From a virus, in IMG/VR virus record IMGVR_UViG_3300022939_001737, positions 22,001-86,000 of that record: a stretch of DNA of 64,000 nucleotides; one strand, written 5' to 3'. Positions 7,938 through 15,430 of this stretch are shown here, one piece after another. The first letter of the stretch is position 1; every line of letters starts with the position of its first letter. The notes below the pieces were generated by a model, which searched no databases, was not told the origin of the DNA, and saw only the letters and a list, made by a program, of their open reading frames with translations. The translations under genes and the position numbers were made by a program.

Positions 7938-9518
7938 CTAATAGTTGCTACTTACGAAGATTGGCATAGGTGGATCGTAATCATCAATATCTTCTGCTTG
8001 ACTGAAAGTATTGTACACTCTTGGATCCCAATCTTTTAAAACACCCATCATCCTTATTGCAAGTAATGCCGAACTAATCAAATCATCAGTCATTCCTGAT
8101 TTTGCTTGGTAACTAGAACCTGTTGCAACATAACCTTTTAATTCAGATATAAACGGTTTTGAATGTATAATCATTTTATCATTTTCTATCATTGTTTTGA
8201 GTCTGGAACAAGCTGTAACTTTGGTGCTGTGTGTTGTGTTGAATCCTTTGCGGAACTTTCTAACGTGTCCTTTTCTAATGGGTTCACTAACAAACAAACC
8301 AGGGATGTTTTCCTCCCCAAAGTCATTGATAACGATAAGTGCGGCTTCTCCCAACCCATTGTTTTCTACGCTCCAATATATTCCTTGTGGATTCTGTGTT
8401 TCTTGTTCTATGTATTTACATACATCAGCAAGCACTCTGATTTGTCCGGGTATAGCAGTTTGATTATGTTGCCATTCTGCTACTTGTTCGTATGTAGGCA
8501 ATTCGAATACCTGTATTGCCGCATAATCTCCTCCTGTGCCCATCGACGGATCTAATGCAATACAGTATGTATATTGGCTAGTTGGTTTTTTGTACCAACG
8601 TGTCTGCCCCATATTAAGTACAGGACTACCGCCTTCCATCGCGGCTAGTTTTATACTGTTGATAAGTGTTTCATCAAATACTAAAAACTCGCAACCATAC
8701 TCACGTCGAAATTTTTCTTCTCCTATGCGCCCAATTTCAGCAGATTTCCATTCCTCGTCACGGTCAGGATGTTCGTACCAAAATGATCTAAATGCGTGAA
8801 ACCCATTTATTCCTACTTCTGCTTCGTTACCGTGGTCATCAAATTTTTGCTCTGCCTGTTTCCAAATAGTAGCAAATGTATCTTCATCACTATTAGGTGT
8901 GCTTGTAATAATAGCACGACCACCGGTTGCTAGTGTAGGTGATATTGAAGTCCAAAACTCTTCCGCAATGTTAGGTTGCACAAACGCAAACTCGTCACAA
9001 TATAGTAGTGAGATAGACAAACCACGTCCTGTGTTGCCTGTTGTTGTTTGTGAAATAATTCTTGAACCATTTTCAAATTCAATTGAACCTTTGTTATAAC
9101 TTGTAACACCTGCTCTAATATGATCTGGACAAGTTTCGTATACATAACGAATACGTGCCATAATTTCTTGCGCACCTGTGTATTTGTGTGCAGCAATTAG
9201 AATAGTTTGGTCAGGATGGAACATTGCATACCAACACAAATATATACTAGCACAGGTAGTTTTACCTGTTTGTCTAGGCATCATATTAATATTAAATCTA
9301 TAACTATGATAACTGTGCAACAAACGAAGTTGATATTCATAAGGATCAAACATAAGTTTGCCTTGCACAGGGTGTTGTATGTAAGCAAAATGCCTTGCAA
9401 AATGCAAGTACCCTTCATCAGGATCCATACACAACATAAGATCCTGTATCTGTTGTTCAGTAAATGTTTCTTGTTTATTGGCTTTTTTAGTTAATACGCC
9501 GTCTAATGATTTACTCAT
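7938..9518 (-). CDS. gp17: Terminase large subunit gp17
   Basis: A 526-residue packaging motor and nuclease that translocates DNA into the prohead and cuts the concatemer. The ATPase domain has Walker A PRQTGKTT at residues 81-88 and Walker B LLYCDEFAF at 171-179 with the catalytic DE pair. The coupling motif TSTPNS is at about 206-211. The RNase H-like nuclease domain starts with ALDPSMGTGGDY (Asp323), and a later acidic pair occurs in GMTDDLIS. Length is slightly below T4 gp17 (610). A terminator lies just upstream, so it needs its own promoter; TTAAATA in front of the ATG is a weak late-type candidate. Confidence 0.96.
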   Translation of the reverse strand: MSKSLDGVLTKKANKQETFTEQQIQDLMLCMDPDEGYLHFARHFAYIQHPVQGKLMFDPYEYQLRLLHSYHSYRFNINMMPRQTGKTTCASIYLCWYAMFHPDQTILIAAHKYTGAQEIMARIRYVYETCPDHIRAGVTSYNKGSIEFENGSRIISQTTTGNTGRGLSISLLYCDEFAFVQPNIAEEFWTSISPTLATGGRAIITSTPNSDEDTFATIWKQAEQKFDDHGNEAEVGINGFHAFRSFWYEHPDRDEEWKSAEIGRIGEEKFRREYGCEFLVFDETLINSIKLAAMEGGSPVLNMGQTRWYKKPTSQYTYCIALDPSMGTGGDYAAIQVFELPTYEQVAEWQHNQTAIPGQIRVLADVCKYIEQETQNPQGIYWSVENNGLGEAALIVINDFGEENIPGLFVSEPIRKGHVRKFRKGFNTTHSTKVTACSRLKTMIENDKMIIHSKPFISELKGYVATGSSYQAKSGMTDDLISSALLAIRMMGVLKDWDPRVYNTFSQAEDIDDYDPPMPIFVSSNY

Positions 9519-9532
9519 ATGTATATTTAACC

Positions 9533-9558
9533 AAAAAAATAGCGTCCGAAGACGCTAT
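9533..9558 (-). terminator. Rho-independent terminator with UUCG tetraloop
   Basis: The minus strand has ATAGCGTC-TTCG-GACGCTAT, an 8-bp stem capped by the very stable UUCG tetraloop, followed by a run of seven T. It closes the operon that ends with the glycine-zipper gene and separates it from gp17. Confidence 0.92.
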
Positions 9559-9579
9559 TGATTTTGCTGGGGGAATGTT

Positions 9580-10635
9580 TTATTTTTTCTTAGCTTCTTT
9601 GTCTTTTATAGCTTTTTTCATTGGTTCTTTTTTATCGCCATCTTTGTCCATATCTAAAAAGTCAGGCTTTGCTTTCTTTTCAGCAAGTGCTTGCATTAAA
9701 GCTGCTTTAATTGACTCTACAGCCATTGCATTGTCGCCATCTTGTGCTTTAGCATATGCTTTCTTCTCACGGTTAATACCGCCGCTTAGATCTTTTGTCA
9801 TATGCTTGTGATCTTGATATTCTGGGTTTGGTTCATTTTCATAACCTTCGCCCATATTGTCCATATAATCTTCAATGTATTCTTGAGCTCGTGCCATTAC
9901 CATATCAAACTTATCACTGCCGCCATCTTGATCAGCCATAGCATCTGCCATTTCTCCAGCAGCATCTTCTGTATTACCTTGCTTTATTAACATACTTACT
10001 TTAGCAACATCAGGTTCGCCGTAGTACATCATATCTGTATCCATTTCATCTACAAACTTGGCAATCATCGACGCAACTTTAGGATCAGCATCTTCTTCAA
10101 TGTTGTCGGTCATTTTATCGCCAATAGCTGCGCCTGCTGCACCCGGTAATGCGCTACCTACAGCCGAACCTACTTTAGAACCTATTGCACTGCCTGCCAT
10201 TTTACCTGCCAAACCTTTGCCCATTGCGCCAGCAATTCCTGAACCTGCTTTAGCACCTAGTGCAGCACCTTTTGCTGCTAGTGCGCCTGTAGCACCTGTT
10301 GCTGCTCCTGCTGCGGAACCTAATGCGCCGCCTGCTAATGCACCCAGTACTCCTGCTTGTAGATCTTGATCGCCGTCTACGTCATCTTTTCCTGGAATTT
10401 TTGGATCGTCGTCCATTGCTGCACGGAACTTTTCAATGTCAGTACGCATTGGCATTGGCATATCTGCTGGTACTGGCTTTGGACCCATACCTGCGTGTCC
10501 TTGCATAGCGGCTATCATATCTGCAATCTCTGCGCCTGTTTCTGCACTAATTGAAATTGTTGCAGCTTCATTTAACTGCTCTTTTTTTGAATTTTCTATA
10601 TCAGTCATTTGCTGAATTAAGTTTTTCATATCCAT
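9580..10635 (-). CDS. Ala/Gly-rich glycine-zipper protein, possible ejection protein
   Basis: A 351-residue protein with a long Ala/Gly segment (about residues 93-180) containing repeated GxxxG and AxxxG spacings typical of glycine zippers, which pack in membranes or pores. The rest is acidic and helical, with many Met and Asp (for example VDEMDTDMMYYG). The C terminus carries KPDFLDMDKDGDKKEPMKKA, an Asp-rich loop like a calcium-binding turn. The start at 10635 is preceded by a strong GGAGG; an upstream in-frame codon at 10677 would lie inside the previous gene. Its place beside the terminase, near another membrane-segment protein, suggests a packaged ejection protein. I know of no function for it. 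Confidence 0.6.
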   Translation of the reverse strand: MDMKNLIQQMTDIENSKKEQLNEAATISISAETGAEIADMIAAMQGHAGMGPKPVPADMPMPMRTDIEKFRAAMDDDPKIPGKDDVDGDQDLQAGVLGALAGGALGSAAGAATGATGALAAKGAALGAKAGSGIAGAMGKGLAGKMAGSAIGSKVGSAVGSALPGAAGAAIGDKMTDNIEEDADPKVASMIAKFVDEMDTDMMYYGEPDVAKVSMLIKQGNTEDAAGEMADAMADQDGGSDKFDMVMARAQEYIEDYMDNMGEGYENEPNPEYQDHKHMTKDLSGGINREKKAYAKAQDGDNAMAVESIKAALMQALAEKKAKPDFLDMDKDGDKKEPMKKAIKDKEAKKK

Positions 10636-10639
10636 TGTG

Positions 10640-11197
10640 TTAACCTCCAACGACCGCTTTGCTGTTTTCTGTATCACCTATATCGCTTGATTCTCCTACA
10701 GGTGCACCTTCTGCTGCATCGTGGTCGCGTTCTTTGCGAGCAGTTTCTAATTCTTTTAATAAATCCATAACACGATTGCCGCCTACCGATTCTTGAGCAC
10801 TTTCTCCGCCCATATCTTCTTTATCTAACAAAGTTTCGTACGGAGCATCGTCTTTGGTTTCTTGGTATTCTTCTCTAGGATCGTTCATATTGCGCACAAT
10901 AATATAACTTTGATCTACTCCACAGCATTTTCCTAAATACTCTTGTAAAACTATCGGTGTAGTTGGATATTCTACAGTTGCTTCAAAATATGTCACTTCC
11001 ATATTTTGTAATTGCGGAAAATCTAATGGACGTTCTTGTATAGGCGTTTTTTTACCTGACGACATATTAGACAAGTTGTATTTTTTCAAAGCAGTTTCTA
11101 GCTTGTCAACACATTCAGGTGGACAGTCGCCAGCAATGCCTATTTTGAATTCGTAAGTCTTTTTAGACTCTGTAAGTATTTCTGTAAATGATCTCAT
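10640..11197 (-). CDS. Conserved phage protein of unknown function
   Basis: A 185-residue protein beginning MRSFTEILTESKKTYEFKIGIAGD. The ferredoxin-like pattern of the N-terminal half and the KKTPIQERPLDFP segment recall a conserved protein of marine T4-like phages that has no assigned role. The C-terminal third is charged and low in complexity (GGESAQESVGG). The gene sits in the terminase region directly upstream of the glycine-zipper gene, with only four bases between stop and next start, so the two are co-translated. A late-like octamer (ATAAATAA) and AAAGGA Shine-Dalgarno precede it. Confidence 0.6.
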   Translation of the reverse strand: MRSFTEILTESKKTYEFKIGIAGDCPPECVDKLETALKKYNLSNMSSGKKTPIQERPLDFPQLQNMEVTYFEATVEYPTTPIVLQEYLGKCCGVDQSYIIVRNMNDPREEYQETKDDAPYETLLDKEDMGGESAQESVGGNRVMDLLKELETARKERDHDAAEGAPVGESSDIGDTENSKAVVGG

Positions 11198-11215
11198 TGC
11201 GCAATGATCCTTTGT

Positions 11216-12058
11216 TTATATATTATTTATCATTATTTGACTAGATTGTTCTTCTCTTCGAAGCCATTCCATTATTCTATTCATTAGGTCAAAATAGTCG
11301 TTATTTTCTTGTGCATTTTTAAATTTAAACACTTCATAAATGTTTTCTAAAAGAAATATGTTATACCATCCAGATGTCATTCTTGTTAAAAAATCTTGTG
11401 CTGCATATACAAAAGCAGTTCTAGAATCATTTTCTCGATAGTGCCTTTCGCAAGCTAGAACAGATATTTCTTCTATAAAAGTATTAATTTGTTCTTGTTT
11501 AGATAAGAGATCGAATTTATCTTTACTTACTTTAACAGTGACATCGTTATCTAATATTTTCGAAAAGGCTGGCTTGTCACTTAGTTTTAACAAATCGTGT
11601 AGTTCGTCGTGGTTTACAAATCTTTGCACATTACTGTTGAAGAAAATTTCCGGAGGTTGATTCATATCCATTTTTTCTCTAAAACCTGCATATCGTATTT
11701 TCCAGTATTTGCGCAGATGTTCAATCTTTACAACATCGTGTTTTGCACCTTTTTGTTGCAAAAAAATGATATCATTAATTGCCTTATCTAGATTATAATT
11801 ATACATTGCGTGTGACATACGTACACTCAACATTCCATCTGGTGATAATATATAATCCTGTATGTCATCTTCAAACGCTTTATAAAAATGCGCTTCTTCT
11901 TCCCATACTATTTCTTCAATCAAATTATTTTTGTTTATTTTGTTTATAATATTTTTATTGTATAAATTATTATCATACACAACAATATCAATATCAACTG
12001 GTTCCCGAAAATAATCTGGAAACCAATGCTTCATAGCAAAGGATCCGTATATAAACAT
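11216..12058 (-). CDS. Nucleotidyltransferase-like protein
   Basis: A 280-residue protein starting MFIYGSFAMKHWFPDYFREPVDIDIVVYD. A glycine-serine pair followed by a DxD-type acidic pair (DIDIVV) is the signature of the DNA polymerase beta-like nucleotidyltransferase fold. Related proteins of similar layout occur near packaging genes in T4-like phages, but their substrate is unknown to me. The ATG overlaps the gp16 stop as TAATG, so translation is coupled to the small terminase. Catalysis is unproven. Confidence 0.55.
   Translation of the reverse strand: MFIYGSFAMKHWFPDYFREPVDIDIVVYDNNLYNKNIINKINKNNLIEEIVWEEEAHFYKAFEDDIQDYILSPDGMLSVRMSHAMYNYNLDKAINDIIFLQQKGAKHDVVKIEHLRKYWKIRYAGFREKMDMNQPPEIFFNSNVQRFVNHDELHDLLKLSDKPAFSKILDNDVTVKVSKDKFDLLSKQEQINTFIEEISVLACERHYRENDSRTAFVYAAQDFLTRMTSGWYNIFLLENIYEVFKFKNAQENNDYFDLMNRIMEWLRREEQSSQIMINNI
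11223..11230 (-). promoter_or_regulatory. Probable late promoter before the 185-residue gene
   Basis: ATAAATAA on the minus strand overlaps the stop region of the nucleotidyltransferase-like gene. It lies about 25 bases before the ATG at 11197, with AAAGGA as Shine-Dalgarno between. The final base differs from the commoner C. Confidence 0.45.
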
Positions 12059-12558
12059 TATTTTCCTTTATCTAAACCTTTTAATTTTTCTAAAAGACTG
12101 TTTCTATCTGTTACAACGTAACCTTCGCCATTTACAATATCGCCAGCGACTGCATTACCATCTTTGTCCTGCTTTTCTTTTTTAAGTTGTAATTCAACCA
12201 TCTTAAGTTTTTTATCTAGTTTTGCAACTTTGGCGTCTAGTGATGTTTTTAACATTCCGCCTGCAACTTCAAATACTCTGCCGCTGTAACGACTTTCAAC
12301 ATTCATACCTAAGTCCATTAGATCTTCGTATGCACTCATTGCTTTATCAGCAACTTCGTTAAGTTCTTTGTCAGCCATTTCGCCTAGGCCTTTGACTTGT
12401 GGTAACGCTGCTGTTATTTTATCAAACTCGGCTATTTCACGAAAAGTTTCTTCTCTTTCTATTTCGTGTTTTGTTTGCTCTGCTTCTTGAGCTTCTGCTT
12501 GTTCTATTATTTCTTTAGAATCGGGCAAGTTTAATAAATCTTCTAACTTTTTTGTCAT
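12058..12558 (-). CDS. gp16: Terminase small subunit gp16
   Basis: A 166-residue helical protein matching T4 gp16 (164 residues) in size and position. It recognises DNA and regulates gp17 during packaging initiation. A central helical region (KGLGEMADKELNEVADKAMSAYEDLMDLGMNVE) and a C-terminal coiled coil of Lys, Leu and Glu (AKLDKKLKMVELQLKKEK) fit the family's oligomerising core. I prefer the ATG at 12558, which has GGAAG nine bases upstream; an ATG at 12570 adds four residues. ATAAATAA at 12583-12590 may be its late promoter. Confidence 0.85.
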   Translation of the reverse strand: MTKKLEDLLNLPDSKEIIEQAEAQEAEQTKHEIEREETFREIAEFDKITAALPQVKGLGEMADKELNEVADKAMSAYEDLMDLGMNVESRYSGRVFEVAGGMLKTSLDAKVAKLDKKLKMVELQLKKEKQDKDGNAVAGDIVNGEGYVVTDRNSLLEKLKGLDKGK

Positions 12559-12586
12559 TGTAGCTTCCATTATATGCTAGTATTAT

Positions 12587-13024
12587 TTATCGTCTTTTAC
12601 CATTATGGAATATGTCTTGTTCGGTCACTATACGAAAATATATACCTTTTTGTTTGCACCAGGCTCTAGCAGCTTCCCATTTTGCTTGATTGACGACATA
12701 ATGTGCTTGATTAGCTCTTGAACGACCTAGCTTTTCCTTTAGTGCTTGATTGCTAGGCTTTACTTCAATTAATTCTACACGTTTTTTGCCGCCTTTGTCT
12801 GCATAAACAATAAAAAAGTCAGGAACATATATCGTGTGTTTGCCACTCAAAGGATTTCTATAAGGAATACGAACTGCTTCACTAGCCCATTGTGATACAT
12901 TAGGATGTTCATCACAAAATTTCATAAAAGTAAATTCCCAACCTGACCTATATGTTGGCGTTTTATTTCCTACATATTTTTCAGGGTTTTTGAGATTGAA
13001 TTTACCTTGTGCAAAATGTGCCAT
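12587..13024 (-). CDS. gp4: Head completion protein gp4 (nuclease fold)
   Basis: A 145-residue homologue of T4 gp4 (gp50/65), needed to finish filled heads so that tails can attach. YVPDFFIVY and VELIEVKPS give the D...ExK pattern of a PD-(D/E)xK nuclease, preceded by YRSGWEFTFMKFCDEHP with an early acidic residue. The length is close to T4 gp4 (150). The ATG overlaps the previous stop as TAATG. It is part of a coupled chain with the 124-residue gene and the tail-tube-like gene. Confidence 0.88.
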   Translation of the reverse strand: MAHFAQGKFNLKNPEKYVGNKTPTYRSGWEFTFMKFCDEHPNVSQWASEAVRIPYRNPLSGKHTIYVPDFFIVYADKGGKKRVELIEVKPSNQALKEKLGRSRANQAHYVVNQAKWEAARAWCKQKGIYFRIVTEQDIFHNGKRR

Positions 13025-13398
13025 TATACAATAATTTGACGTTGTTCAAATAACTGTGTTTTTTCAGGAACTCTATAACCTAGTGTGCTTACCTTACTGC
13101 GGTTGATGTTGAGTATTTGTGCAACAATATTGCTAAGTTGAACGTCATTAACTCCCTTTAATGTGTCTATTAATTTAAAAACAGTTATTTGGTCAATATC
13201 TGCTTGCTGTAAAAGAACACTAGCTGTATTTACAGCAGCAATTTTATCGAATCCTCGCTTGAGAAAATAACCAATTACGGCGTCAACTTCTGATGCATTG
13301 TAATTTATTTCTCTATTGTAGTAATTATCAAAAAACTTTTTTGTTAATTCTTGTGTAACCTTTTTTGGATTATCTGAGAAACTATTTGAATCTGCCAT
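13024..13398 (-). CDS. Conserved virion-associated protein
   Basis: A 124-residue helical protein (MADSNSFSDNPKKVTQELTKKFFDNYYNRE) lying between gp4 and the tail-tube-like gene, joined to both by TAATG overlaps. The pattern of short amphipathic helices and the segment VDAVIGYFLKRGFDKIAA recall a conserved structural protein of marine T4-like phages, without a settled role. Its coupling to tail and head-completion genes suggests a baseplate or tail role. Confidence 0.6.
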   Translation of the reverse strand: MADSNSFSDNPKKVTQELTKKFFDNYYNREINYNASEVDAVIGYFLKRGFDKIAAVNTASVLLQQADIDQITVFKLIDTLKGVNDVQLSNIVAQILNINRSKVSTLGYRVPEKTQLFEQRQIIV

Positions 13399-14618
13399 TA
13401 TACATTAAATCCTTTTGTTGCGTTCACTGCATTTTTTGCAAAGTTTGCTAATTTAACATCATTTGGTATACGATTAATTAAACCATCAGTAATATCTTGT
13501 TGACCAGATGTAGACAAATTTGAATATTGGATAATATCAATTCCTGGCACAGCCCCTGTGTTGATTGCCTGTGCTACAAAGCCTGATCTTGCTACTGGAT
13601 CTGTAGTCAAATTTTCTATTACCGACTGTGTATTGATTACAGTTGATCCTGTGCTTAATTGGCTGGTATCTACCGTTTGAGATTGTAGTGGTACAATTAT
13701 TTGCTCTAGTACACCTGTTTGTGGCGCTTCATTTATATTACTTTGTGGTATTGTTGATGCAGTATTAGCTGCTCTAGCTATCAAACCGTAAGGTGTATTA
13801 GTATTTGTATTCAAAAGGTTAGGAGATAAATTATATCTTTCAAATATACTTTCATCTCTATATCCTATAGGGCTAGGTACATTATCATAACGTGTTTCGT
13901 CTGAAGTAAAGTGTGTAGGTTCACCACTATCGCCTATTCTCCCTTTGTCGTAAAGAACCGATTCATATGCAACTGTCATAGTATTCTCTACTACTCCAGA
14001 TCCGTCTCCATACTCTAAATCACCGTGTTGCCAAGCAGACAATAACGGATTAACTAGAGTATAACTAAACCATTCTTGTCTACTAAGTTGATATATCTTT
14101 ATAAAATCAAAAAATGGAATTTCTTTTGACGGATCGGATTTTTTTACGTTCAAACCATATGAAGGAACCTTTTCTGCATACTTGTCTCTTGGATTAAATG
14201 CGCCGCCTGCATTTATATTTTGGCTCCCGTCTACAAAATACCATTTGTAGTATTCTTCTAACATTGCTCGTGTGGCGCCTAAATTATCATCGTGTAAAGT
14301 AATTCTTACATCTTGATAATCTATCCTAGTTTGTACATTCTTTTTTCTATTATATTGTTGTTTATTTTCTATGCTTGCTCTAAAGCTAGGAAGGTCTACT
14401 TGTTTTGCAAGTACTCCGATCTCCTTTATAAACTTCATAGTATTGAATTGTGTAAAATCAAACAAAGCACTGCTAGGTTGAAAAACCACGTGATAAAGAA
14501 ACTTTTGTTTAGGAGCAAAAGCGTGGCCGTATTCTGTAAACAATTGGTGAGCGTGTCTTGCATCACGTAAATGCACATCAAGGTTTACATTTATTAGATA
14601 TGGATCTATTGTACTCAT
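13398..14618 (-). CDS. Tail-tube-fold protein, candidate baseplate tube initiator
   Basis: A 406-residue protein whose first 200 residues have the pattern of a phage tail-tube domain: LYHVVFQPSSALFDF, then GVLAKQVDLPSFRASIENKQQYNRKKNV, then a strand and ITLHDDNLGATRAMLEEYYKWYF. The second half is less structured and rich in Asn, Thr and Gln. In T4 the tube initiator gp54 and cap gp48 are tube-related and longer than gp19, so one of these roles is plausible; I cannot say which. A late octamer ends five bases before the ATG. Confidence 0.65.
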   Translation of the reverse strand: MSTIDPYLINVNLDVHLRDARHAHQLFTEYGHAFAPKQKFLYHVVFQPSSALFDFTQFNTMKFIKEIGVLAKQVDLPSFRASIENKQQYNRKKNVQTRIDYQDVRITLHDDNLGATRAMLEEYYKWYFVDGSQNINAGGAFNPRDKYAEKVPSYGLNVKKSDPSKEIPFFDFIKIYQLSRQEWFSYTLVNPLLSAWQHGDLEYGDGSGVVENTMTVAYESVLYDKGRIGDSGEPTHFTSDETRYDNVPSPIGYRDESIFERYNLSPNLLNTNTNTPYGLIARAANTASTIPQSNINEAPQTGVLEQIIVPLQSQTVDTSQLSTGSTVINTQSVIENLTTDPVARSGFVAQAINTGAVPGIDIIQYSNLSTSGQQDITDGLINRIPNDVKLANFAKNAVNATKGFNV

Positions 14619-14622
14619 ACTA

Positions 14623-14630
14623 ATATTTAT
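14623..14630 (-). promoter_or_regulatory. Late promoter octamer five bases before ATG
   Basis: The minus strand reads ATAAATAT, then TAGT and ATG, the spacing at which T4 late transcripts would begin on the A of ATG. AGGA just upstream overlaps the octamer and could act as a Shine-Dalgarno on a read-through message. Confidence 0.55.
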
Positions 14631-14653
14631 CCTATGAAAATATGTGCGTATAT

Positions 14654-14686
14654 AAAAAAAGCGAGGACTGAATAAACAATCCCCGC
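14654..14686 (-). terminator. Rho-independent terminator after gp19
   Basis: The minus strand has GCGGGGA pairing with TCCTCGC (one G-U) around a 12-base loop, followed by seven T. It ends the gp18-gp19 transcription unit. Confidence 0.88.
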
Positions 14687-14714
14687 CTTATTAAACGCCA
14701 ATCTATAGTATGTA

Positions 14715-15359
14715 TTAGCCAGTAACTGTTGTACCACCAGTGCCGCCAGCTAAAATTCTAGCTGTAGGCTCGCCGATGCCATTAAAGTCTTCATCTGCGC
14801 CGAACTGGATAGCATTGTCATAACGAATACTTAATGTAGTAGTAACTGGATCGTTAGTTGCATATGCTAGTGTGTTATAGTTTGCAGATTCAATGTAGCA
14901 ACCTACAAGATGGAATCTGTCAATAACATTTGCACCAGTTGCACCATTACCGCCGTCTAGTATTTCTATTCTTGTTTGGAATTTGTATGTACCTGAACTT
15001 ACTGCACTTGACTGTTCAAAGAAATCAAACTGTCTCTGAAGCTGCTGACCAACAATTTTTTGTACATTGTTGTTGGCATCTTCGCGCATTGTAAGTGTTA
15101 CAGGATCCCAAGTGTGCTTACCGGCAAGATATGTTCTTGAATTGTAAGCATCAATTGTAATTTGATCAAATGTTAAGTTTGGACGAGTTACGTCAACTAC
15201 TTGTCTTGAAATTTCTCTAGTACCATCAGCGCCGCCGGTTGTTCCAAAATTATCAAGGAAAACACGGAAACGATATTGTAGCTTAGGCATTAGTAGTGAA
15301 CTATTAGAACCTGCGCCTTCTGTTGGTATCGAAATATTTGTTAAAGTTGTGATTGGCAT
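14715..15359 (-). CDS. gp19: Tail tube protein gp19
   Basis: A 214-residue major tail tube subunit. The fold is recognisable from KLQYRFRVFLDNFG, the strand VVDVTRPNLTFDQITIDAYNS, WDPVTLTMREDANNNV and the closing TTTLSIRYDNAIQF. The protein stacks as hexameric rings inside the sheath. It has its own late promoter (TATAAATAC) and a strong Shine-Dalgarno (AGGAG), separate from gp18, consistent with the high copy number needed, and is followed by a terminator. Confidence 0.93.
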   Translation of the reverse strand: MPITTLTNISIPTEGAGSNSSLLMPKLQYRFRVFLDNFGTTGGADGTREISRQVVDVTRPNLTFDQITIDAYNSRTYLAGKHTWDPVTLTMREDANNNVQKIVGQQLQRQFDFFEQSSAVSSGTYKFQTRIEILDGGNGATGANVIDRFHLVGCYIESANYNTLAYATNDPVTTTLSIRYDNAIQFGADEDFNGIGEPTARILAGGTGGTTVTG

Positions 15360-15378
15360 TCTTTATCTCCTATACATA

Positions 15379-15387
15379 GTATTTATA
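15379..15387 (-). promoter_or_regulatory. T4-like late promoter for gp19
   Basis: The minus strand reads TATAAATAC, then TATGT and the Shine-Dalgarno AGGAG before the gp19 ATG. It lies just downstream of a hairpin closing the gp18 message, so gp19 can be transcribed independently. Confidence 0.75.
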
Positions 15388-15394
15388 CACATTT

Positions 15395-15416
15395 GAGTAG
15401 GGGCAATCCCCTACTC
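15395..15416 (-). other. Perfect hairpin between gp18 and gp19
   Basis: GAGTAGGGG and CCCCTACTC form a 9-bp perfect stem with a four-base loop (ATTG on the minus strand). No T-run follows on either strand, so it is unlikely to terminate well. It may protect the 3' end of the gp18 message or mark a processing site. Confidence 0.6.
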
Positions 15417-15430
15417 ATTATATGCGTATA

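Noticed and set aside
10058-10369. Plus-strand open frame of about 100 codons rich in Ala and Pro
   Set aside because: It is the complement of the Ala/Gly-rich glycine-zipper gene; its composition follows from that gene and no ribosome site or homology supports it. The same holds for the other plus-strand frames inside the tail genes.
15395-15416. Terminator between gp18 and gp19
   Set aside because: The stem is perfect, but no run of T follows on either strand, so I list it only as a hairpin.
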